From Lentilactobacillus buchneri (lineage in GTDB: Bacteria > Bacillota > Bacilli > Lactobacillales > Lactobacillaceae), in NCBI RefSeq assembly GCF_018314255.1, contig NZ_CP073066.1, positions 1,426,001 through 1,490,000 on the forward strand: a stretch of 64,000 nucleotides of DNA. Reading direction: 5' to 3'. Shown here piece after piece: positions 58,619 to 64,000 of this stretch. The notes below the pieces were generated by a model. It made no database searches. It saw only the letters and a list, made by a program, of their open reading frames with translations, and was not told the DNA's origin. Numbering within the stretch: the stretch's first letter is position 1; each line of letters begins with the position of its first letter. The position numbers were made by a program, and so were the translations under genes.

Positions 58619-58656
58619 AAGACTGCTCGCAAAACAATTGTCTTGTCACAGTCTTA
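58619..58656 (-). terminator. Terminator of the CNNM-family gene
   Basis: AAGACTG/CAGTCTT hairpin and T-run on the minus strand, between this gene and yfhO. Confidence 0.6.
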
Positions 58657-58671
58657 TTGAAACTTTAACCA

Positions 58672-60060
58672 TTAATTGTCATGGTGATCGTCATCATCGT
58701 CAGGCTTTGGCACGACCTTGTGCTTGGTTACCTCAAACCAGTTGATAAATGAGTTTTCGTAGTCAACAATTTTGAAATCGAAGTTCTCAAATGAGATCAC
58801 GTCGCCGGCCTTGATATCCGGGTAGTTATCCAAGAAGTATCCGGCCAGGGTAACGGCGTCTGAATTGGTAAACTCTGGGAAATCAGCATCAAAGTATCGC
58901 TCAAAGTCATGAGTGGTTAATTTTCCGTTCACCTGATAGGTGCCGTTTGGCTGTTTGAAGATATAGTCGGTAATTGATGGATCAATTTCATCCCGAACAG
59001 TTCCAAACAACTCTTCGTAAATGTCCTTGTCAGTAATGATTCCGGAAGTTCCACCGTATTCGTCAACAACGACGACAATTGGTGTCCGCTTCTGAATCAT
59101 TTGGTGGAGAACATCAGTGATCGGCGTCATTTCCGGCGTGGTTGAAATATCTCTGAGCAGGCGGTCGATCTTGATGGTGGGGTCAACTTGAGATTGACGA
59201 ATCAGGTCATAGTTGTAGACATAGCCCAGAATCTTATCCTTATCGCCATTGGCAACCACAGGAATTCGGCTGAACTTTTGCTGCAGATAGACTTGAACGG
59301 CTTCTTTAACCGTGGTTGTAATGTCGATGACGACCAACTGAGTCCGGTCAATCATGATGTCTTTGGCAACCTTATCATTTAACTGGAAGGCCCGCTGCAT
59401 GTACAGATAATCGTTCTGTTCAAGGGCACCGCTCTTAACGGCATTTCTCGACAGGTTCAAGATTTCTGCTTGTGAGAACGACTCGTCGTTTTCGTTGGCA
59501 ACTTTTAAGCCCAGCATCTTAACGATTCCGTTGGCTGAAATGTTGAGCAACCAGACAAACGGATAAAAGATGACATGGAAATAATGCAGTGGCGTACTGA
59601 TAAAGGACAGCACCTGCATTGGCATATCAATACTAATGTTTTTGGGAACAATTTCAGTTAACACAACTTCCAAATAAGTTAAGATGATAATCCCCAGCAC
59701 AGCGCCCACAGCGTGAGCAGCGGTTGGATCAATTGGCGAGTTGTGGATTTCCATCACATCAACCAAAATTGTGACCACAAATGATTCACCCAGATAACCT
59801 AGGATAATTCCGGCCAAGCTGACACCAACTTGGGTGGTCGAAAGATATTCATTCAGGTTGGTGACCATGTGAATCTCACGGTCGAGCTTCTTTAACCCCT
59901 TGGCTTTATTGCCTTTGGCTTCTTCTAGATTTTTCTTGCGTTCTTCCAGCGCACTTGCCCGTGTTTGAACCAGGGCAAATTCACTTGCCACGAAGAAAGC
60001 AGCGAACAAAAACGTTACTATCACAATAATTAGATTAGTCAGTATCTGGCTATCGTCCAA
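58672..60060 (-). CDS. CNNM/CorC-type transporter (hemolysin-family protein, DUF21-CBS-CorC_HlyC)
   Basis: 462 residues, TTG start after GAGGAA. Order: DUF21 membrane domain (residues 1-190, ASEFALVQTRASALEE, LSTTQVGVSLAGIILGYLGE), two CBS domains (about 215-340, MIDRTQLVVIDITTTVKEA, RTPIVVVVDEYGGTSGIITDKDIYEELFG) and a C-terminal CorC_HlyC domain. Relatives act in Mg2+ or Co2+ transport or resistance; the hemolysin name is historical. The C-terminus ends in a His/Asp-rich tail (KPDDDDDHHDN) that may bind metal. Confidence 0.88.
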   Translation of the reverse strand: MDDSQILTNLIIVIVTFLFAAFFVASEFALVQTRASALEERKKNLEEAKGNKAKGLKKLDREIHMVTNLNEYLSTTQVGVSLAGIILGYLGESFVVTILVDVMEIHNSPIDPTAAHAVGAVLGIIILTYLEVVLTEIVPKNISIDMPMQVLSFISTPLHYFHVIFYPFVWLLNISANGIVKMLGLKVANENDESFSQAEILNLSRNAVKSGALEQNDYLYMQRAFQLNDKVAKDIMIDRTQLVVIDITTTVKEAVQVYLQQKFSRIPVVANGDKDKILGYVYNYDLIRQSQVDPTIKIDRLLRDISTTPEMTPITDVLHQMIQKRTPIVVVVDEYGGTSGIITDKDIYEELFGTVRDEIDPSITDYIFKQPNGTYQVNGKLTTHDFERYFDADFPEFTNSDAVTLAGYFLDNYPDIKAGDVISFENFDFKIVDYENSFINWFEVTKHKVVPKPDDDDDHHDN

Positions 60061-60203
60061 AATTCAATTCCTCATTTCAAAAATGATATATTCAAATTAG
60101 ATCAATCTGTAACCTACAGATTACATCTAATTATACGCCCCCACAAGGTATTTTTAAAAGTGTTTGAAATATTATTGATGGAAATGGTCGTTTTTCTTAA
60201 CTA

Positions 60204-60232
60204 TTGTCTTCAATCAGTGCTAGCATTAAGAT
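60204..60232 (+). promoter_or_regulatory. Promoter of the 60258 gene
   Basis: TTGTCT (60204-60209), 17-bp spacer, TAAGAT (60227-60232). Farther upstream, AATCTGTAACCTACAGATT (60104-60122) is a 19-bp palindrome between the two divergent genes. Confidence 0.55.
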
Positions 60233-60257
60233 AGATCAAAATAAAGGGGATGTTATC

Positions 60258-60623
60258 ATGGCTGAAAAGGTAAAGGAAAGTGCTGCCGAAAAGAAAGCCG
60301 ATGCCGAAGAACGAGATAATGATAAAGACCTCAAATACACCGACGAACAAATTAAAAAAGCAGTTGATCTGATTAACGAGCAAGGTTACGTGACCAAGAA
60401 GGATATTCCAGAAATGGATGACGATGACTGGTCAAAGGGATTTGCCGACAAGATCGATAATGTATTTAAAGACAGCGACAAGGATCCTTACATCTATTAT
60501 GAAAAGTTTGACTATGCCGGAGGTGAAATCGACACAATCATTTGGAACATGGATGTGATTAAGACTCGTGACGATGCTTTAAAGAAATTAGCTGACGTAA
60601 TGGGTCAAAAGATCGTTCGTTAA
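60258..60623 (+). CDS. Small charged protein of unknown function
   Basis: 121 residues from MAEKVKESAAEKKADAEERD; AAAGGGGATG precedes the ATG. The first 30 residues are a highly charged, probably disordered or coiled segment. Next comes a compact part YTDEQIKKAVDLINEQGYVTKKDIPEMDDDDW that looks like a small helical domain, and the end FDYAGGEIDTIIWNMDVIKTRDDALKKLADVMG. No family is recognised. It stands alone between a divergent promoter region and the terminator at 60758. Confidence 0.65.
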   Translation: MAEKVKESAAEKKADAEERDNDKDLKYTDEQIKKAVDLINEQGYVTKKDIPEMDDDDWSKGFADKIDNVFKDSDKDPYIYYEKFDYAGGEIDTIIWNMDVIKTRDDALKKLADVMGQKIVR

Positions 60624-60757
60624 TTTTTAATTGAGTTGCTTAGTGAATTTAACAATCCAGTTACGATTGCGAATTTCACTAAAGCTAAAGGGATTGATGC
60701 CGATTCCCTGGAAGTGGGGATGAGGGTCAATCCTTTTTTTGGAATAATAATGAATGC

Positions 60758-60807
60758 TAAAAGAGGGGGAAACACAAGCGCAATGCTTTGTTTCCCCCTC
60801 TTTTTAT
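60758..60807. terminator. Bidirectional terminator
   Basis: AAAAGAGGGGGAAACA ... TGTTTCCCCCTCTTTT with T-runs at both sides, between the 60258 gene and the convergent AEC transporter. Confidence 0.88.
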
Positions 60808-60822
60808 TCAGGTTTATCAAAT

Positions 60823-61755
60823 TTAAAATGCCATCATTACAGCAAACACTAACGGAATGGTCGCCAAACTCAAAATGGTCGATAAACTCATCAACGCAAC
60901 TGCCGGGCTGGCATCTCCGTATGCCTGTAAGGTGAACAGAACCACCAAACCAGCCGTTGGGCAGGCAGCCATCAATACAGTCGTATCCAAGGCAACCCCG
61001 GAAACGGTCAATGCTTGGAGAATGAGCATCGCCACGATTGGGAATAACAGGTTGCGAAAGAAGATCGCCAACCATAGGTGCCAGTCAATCAGTTGACGGC
61101 TGATGCGAATATTTCCCAAGCTGTTACCAATGACGATCATTGACAACGGCGTGTTAATCGAGCTGACGTAGTGAATGACGCGGTCGACCGGTGTCGGCAG
61201 CTGAAACGATAGTAGGAAAATAACCAAGCCAACAAAGATCGCAATGATGTTGGGATTGATGATGATTTCGCGAAAGTTCTGCCAGTGGTCGGGATGCTTC
61301 TTGGTCGTTTTAAATAATGAAACACCGTGGGTCCAGCTAAAAATGTTAAAACCAGCCAGTGACGCGACGGCGAAGAAGACCCCCGTGTTGCCAAATAATG
61401 CGGAGGTCAGGGGAATGCCCATAAACCCGGCGTTGGAGTAAATGCTCCCATATTTGGTAATTCGCTGTAGGTCGATGTTGCTGATGCGGCCAAAGGAAAA
61501 TTTGGCGATGAGGATTTCAATTATGTAAAAGAAGCAGATGCCGACACATACCAGCATCAATTGCTTCATGCGAGCAGCCGAATAGGTTTGTTCAAATGCC
61601 CCAATGATCAGGCAGGGCGAAACGATATACAGCAGAATGTTAGTGAGATCGTTGGAAGTCTGGGTATGCATAAACCCGACTTTGTTGATGAGGACACCAA
61701 TTAACATCAATACAAACATCAACACAATTTGATTCGTCAGTTGTCCAAGGGCCAT
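60823..61755 (-). CDS. AEC-family transporter (malate/auxin-efflux type)
   Basis: 310 residues, about 10 membrane helices in two repeats of five (LTNQIVLMFVLMLIGVLINK ... and NIIAIFVGLVIFLLSF ...). The conserved NLLLYIVSPCLII-like segment (NILLYIVSPCLIIGAF) and the second-half SINTPLSMIVIGNSLG are the family crossing points. Lactic acid bacterial members are malate or other carboxylate permeases. It is near a truncated sugar acetyltransferase and an aldo/keto reductase on the same strand; a functional link is unclear. Confidence 0.85.
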   Translation of the reverse strand: MALGQLTNQIVLMFVLMLIGVLINKVGFMHTQTSNDLTNILLYIVSPCLIIGAFEQTYSAARMKQLMLVCVGICFFYIIEILIAKFSFGRISNIDLQRITKYGSIYSNAGFMGIPLTSALFGNTGVFFAVASLAGFNIFSWTHGVSLFKTTKKHPDHWQNFREIIINPNIIAIFVGLVIFLLSFQLPTPVDRVIHYVSSINTPLSMIVIGNSLGNIRISRQLIDWHLWLAIFFRNLLFPIVAMLILQALTVSGVALDTTVLMAACPTAGLVVLFTLQAYGDASPAVALMSLSTILSLATIPLVFAVMMAF

Positions 61756-61854
61756 GCCATCACTTCCTTATTAAGATTTGAAATATTACTTTAAAGATTT
61801 CCGGTATTCAGCTTCCTGATTTTCCCACTCAGTTTTATCATCTGCGGTGATTGG

Positions 61855-62394
61855 TCAAATGACCCGGCAGGGATTTCCCACCGCCACCGAATTGGCAGGG
61901 ATATCGTGAGTCACCACCGATCCGGAACCGATGACCACATTATTGCCAATGGTCACACCGGGATTCAGGGTGGCGTTGCCGCCAATCCAGACATCATCGC
62001 CGATTGTAATTGGCTTGGCGAACCCGAGCCATTGATTGCGGACACCGGCATCAATTGGGTGGCCGGCAGCAAATAAGTTGACCCGTGGCCCAATCAGGAC
62101 GCGACTGCCGATGGTAATCTTGCCGGAGTCCAAGAAGACGCCGTTGGTATTGCAGTAGACATCATCGCCAACGGTAATGTTTCCGCCAAAGTCGCAGAAA
62201 AACGGCGGTTCAAAATAGACGTTGTTACCGGTTCGACCCAGCAGTTGTCTGAAGAGCTTTTGAACGTCGGTCCCTTCTTCGGCAAAATTAATCTGATGAA
62301 GCAAATGATCTTTTTTGGCGTACTTCTTGGCCAAGTCCTTACCGTAAACGTTATAGAGTTTACCGGACAGCATCCGTTGTTCTTCTGTGGACAT
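61855..62394 (-). CDS. Sugar O-acetyltransferase with in-frame premature stop (full frame reaches 61786)
   Basis: 179 residues of a LacA/Maa-type acetyltransferase: cap STEEQRMLSGKLYNVYGKDL, catalytic His in AAGHPIDAGVRNQW, and beta-helix IGDDVWIGGNATLNPGVTIGNNVVIGSGSVVTHDIP. It stops at TGA (61855) right after NPCRVI. The same frame then continues for 22 codons (PITADDKTEW...EYRKSLK) to TAA at 61786, exactly where family members end. One C-to-T change from CGA (Arg) explains it. The lost tail is a helix; the catalytic core is whole, so activity may survive. Confidence 0.85.
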   Translation of the reverse strand: MSTEEQRMLSGKLYNVYGKDLAKKYAKKDHLLHQINFAEEGTDVQKLFRQLLGRTGNNVYFEPPFFCDFGGNITVGDDVYCNTNGVFLDSGKITIGSRVLIGPRVNLFAAGHPIDAGVRNQWLGFAKPITIGDDVWIGGNATLNPGVTIGNNVVIGSGSVVTHDIPANSVAVGNPCRVI

Positions 62395-62423
62395 GGTGAA
62401 AGCCTCCTTTTTGCGAGCCCAAA

Positions 62424-63263
62424 TTAGTATTGGTGGCCCAGTTCATAGACCAATTCAGGCTCATTGCCAGTTCGCTGGTTCTTATTCATGACGTCAATCA
62501 TGCTCATCTCGTCTGGGCTGAGTTCAAAGTCCAATTCGGTATTTTCTTTGACTCTCGCCGGCGTCTTTGACTTGGGGATGATGGAGATTCCGCGTTGGAG
62601 GTCCCATCTTAAAATAATTTGGGCCGGCGTTTTGCCATGATGCTTGGCCATCTTATTGAGCATCGGATTATCCAAGACAATGCCTCTTCCCAACGGACTC
62701 CACGCCTGGGTCACGATCGACATCTTCTTGTCGAAATCGATCAAAGGCTGCTGAGTGAGATATGGGTGGGTTTCAATCTGGTTGACCACCGGCATTTCGT
62801 TGGCCTGGGTCTTCAGTAATTCCAATTGGGAACGGGTGAAATTGCTGACGCCGATTGATTTGGCCTTGCCCTGCTTCTTCAATTCTTCCATTGCCTGCCA
62901 AGTTTCAAAGAAGTGTTCAGCGACCGGCCAGTGAATTAATAAGAGATCAACGTAGTCGGTGCCCAGCTGCTGGAGTGAAAAATCGGTGCTGTTAATGGTC
63001 AAATCATGGCCCTGGTTCATTTCCATGACCTTGTCGATAATGAAGACATCTTCTCTTCTGGCAACTTTTTTGATGGCGTCGCCGAGCTGTTTTTCGTTGC
63101 GGTAGAGTTGCGCGGTATCAAACATTCGGTAGCCACTGTCATAGGCAGTGGCTACCGAATGATCCATTAATTCGGGATTGTCGATTTTATAAGTGCCGAA
63201 ACCAAGCTTTGGCATTTGATGGCCATCGGCTAATTGATAGGTGCTTTTATCTGGTTGAAACAT
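62424..63263 (-). CDS. Aldo/keto reductase (AKR5-like)
   Basis: 279 residues from MFQPDKSTYQLADG; AAGGGGG stands 7 nt before this ATG, and the upstream 28-codon extension is rejected. The tetrad is intact: Asp and Tyr in MFDTAQLYRNEKQLG, Lys in FIIDKV and His in LLIHWPV. The segment SIIPKSKTPARVKENTE binds NADPH. It resembles 2,5-diketogluconate/methylglyoxal reductases of lactobacilli, of general carbonyl-reducing type. It lies 29 bp before the acetyltransferase on the same strand and probably shares its transcript. Confidence 0.88.
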   Translation of the reverse strand: MFQPDKSTYQLADGHQMPKLGFGTYKIDNPELMDHSVATAYDSGYRMFDTAQLYRNEKQLGDAIKKVARREDVFIIDKVMEMNQGHDLTINSTDFSLQQLGTDYVDLLLIHWPVAEHFFETWQAMEELKKQGKAKSIGVSNFTRSQLELLKTQANEMPVVNQIETHPYLTQQPLIDFDKKMSIVTQAWSPLGRGIVLDNPMLNKMAKHHGKTPAQIILRWDLQRGISIIPKSKTPARVKENTELDFELSPDEMSMIDVMNKNQRTGNEPELVYELGHQY

Positions 63264-63438
63264 TTCATTTCCCCCTTGCGAGTTAGTTAGATTCATTTTA
63301 GCATACCCGCCAGTCGATGTTTGGCAACGTTTTGGCCTGAAAATCATAAAAATCCGATAAACTTAATTCGTTGCGTCCAAATAAATGTGATTTTCGGCCG
63401 TAATTTTGTACAATTATGGTAAAGCGAGGTGTTAAGCG

Positions 63439-64000
63439 ATGGCAGACGGAAATAGTCAACAGGTCGACCCCGAAGTTGGATTGAGTGACGCTCAAGTTGA
63501 GCAACTCATTAAAGACGGCCACAAAAATACTGGCGAGGAATCACTTACCCGAAGTGTTTCGGATATTTTGCGCGACAATACGTTCACGCTTTTTAACTTG
63601 ATTAACGTGATTTTGGGGGCGCTGGTTTTCTACACCGGCAGCTACAAAAATCTGCTGTTTCTGGGGATTGCTATCTTTAACACCGCGATTGGGATTATCC
63701 AAGAAATCCGTTCCAAACGCCAAGTCGACAAAATGGTCTTATTGGCGGAAGGAAAAATTAACGTGATTAGAAACGGTGAGGATCTGCAGGTCTACTCCAA
63801 CGATATTGTCCTGGGCGATATTATCCAGTTGGGACGAGGCGACCAGATCCCGGTTGACGGCATCGTCGTCCGGTCACGGGGGATTGAAGTCGATGAATCC
63901 CCGATTACCGGTGAGTCGGTAACCATTTCCAAAAATATTGGGGATCCATTAACCTCCGGTACGTATCTGGTCGGCGGTTCCGGCAAAATGCAGGTGACAA
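63439..64000 (+). CDS. P-type cation-transporting ATPase (N-terminal part, runs off the window)
   Basis: An open frame of 187 codons from the ATG at 63439 (AGCGAGG upstream) to the window edge. After a short cytosolic N-terminus come two membrane helices (TLFNLINVILGALVFYTG and LLFLGIAIFNTAIGIIQ), then the actuator domain with GDIIQLGRGDQIPVDGIV and DESPITGES, which holds the TGES dephosphorylation motif. The phosphorylation (DKTGT) and ATP-binding domains lie outside. The type looks like the Ca2+/Mg2+-type group rather than heavy-metal ATPases, since no CXXC domain is present. Confidence 0.9.
   Translation, partial: MADGNSQQVDPEVGLSDAQVEQLIKDGHKNTGEESLTRSVSDILRDNTFTLFNLINVILGALVFYTGSYKNLLFLGIAIFNTAIGIIQEIRSKRQVDKMVLLAEGKINVIRNGEDLQVYSNDIVLGDIIQLGRGDQIPVDGIVVRSRGIEVDESPITGESVTISKNIGDPLTSGTYLVGGSGKMQVT

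Overview
The window reads as a chromosome segment of a heterofermentative lactic acid bacterium of the Lentilactobacillus (L. buchneri-like) group. The 16S rRNA gene has the variable-region pattern I associate with that group. The gene content agrees: RexAB instead of RecBCD, zwf and gnd feeding the phosphoketolase route, glycerol dehydrogenase, QueT, a laccase-type multicopper oxidase, a KxYKxGKxW/LPXTG surface protein and an IS30 element. The genus is an inference from the sequence only.

Layout. 1-10.6 kb: the tail of an AraC-type regulator, cardiolipin synthase, a small alarmone synthetase, a probable independent structured RNA (2793-3022), and a set of oxidoreductases and permeases (quinone oxidoreductase, gldA, queT, NCS2 purine permease, SDR, aldo/keto reductase). 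11.3-19.8 kb: rexB-rexA, overlapping, followed by a cystathionine gamma-synthase/lyase. 20-24.1 kb: small proteins, a GNAT, CsbD, an unrecognised 528-residue protein and a thiolase. 24.3-29.6 kb: one complete rRNA operon (two promoters, 16S, 23S, 5S, terminator) with no tRNA genes. 29.6-35.5 kb: a symporter, an apparently orphan M-box Mg2+ riboswitch with a 30-codon ORF, a multicopper oxidase and a second symporter. 34.3-39.7 kb: a TPP-riboswitch operon on the minus strand (thiS-thiF-thiG-M20 amidohydrolase-symporter) with thiE on the other strand. 40.1-41.3 kb: an intact IS30 copy. 41.5-47.9 kb: a flavin oxidoreductase pair, a glycosyltransferase plus LPXTG surface protein, and MazEF. 48.3-51.6 kb: gnd and zwf. 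51.8-63.3 kb: a secreted Ig-like protein, two sugar O-acetyltransferases (one with an in-frame nonsense codon), MFS, NrdI, YfhO, a CNNM/CorC-like protein, an AEC transporter and an aldo/keto reductase. The window ends inside a P-type ATPase gene.

The most unusual signal is between the genes. Large nested palindromes (about 90-165 bp) recur in several families. In family A two full copies are both exactly 112 bp, with conserved outer arms and a conserved central loop, but the 12-bp middle stem differs completely between copies while staying perfectly self-complementary. Family B repeats this design at exactly 124 bp, and a third family sits as a tandem pair inside the thi operon between thiS and thiF. 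A 165-bp palindrome lies 2 bp beyond the stop codon of the M-box-controlled mini-ORF. Ordinary rho-independent terminators would not be expected to share flanks and lengths this way.

Many genes use TTG or GTG starts that are decided by a well-placed Shine-Dalgarno sequence; I moved many starts accordingly.
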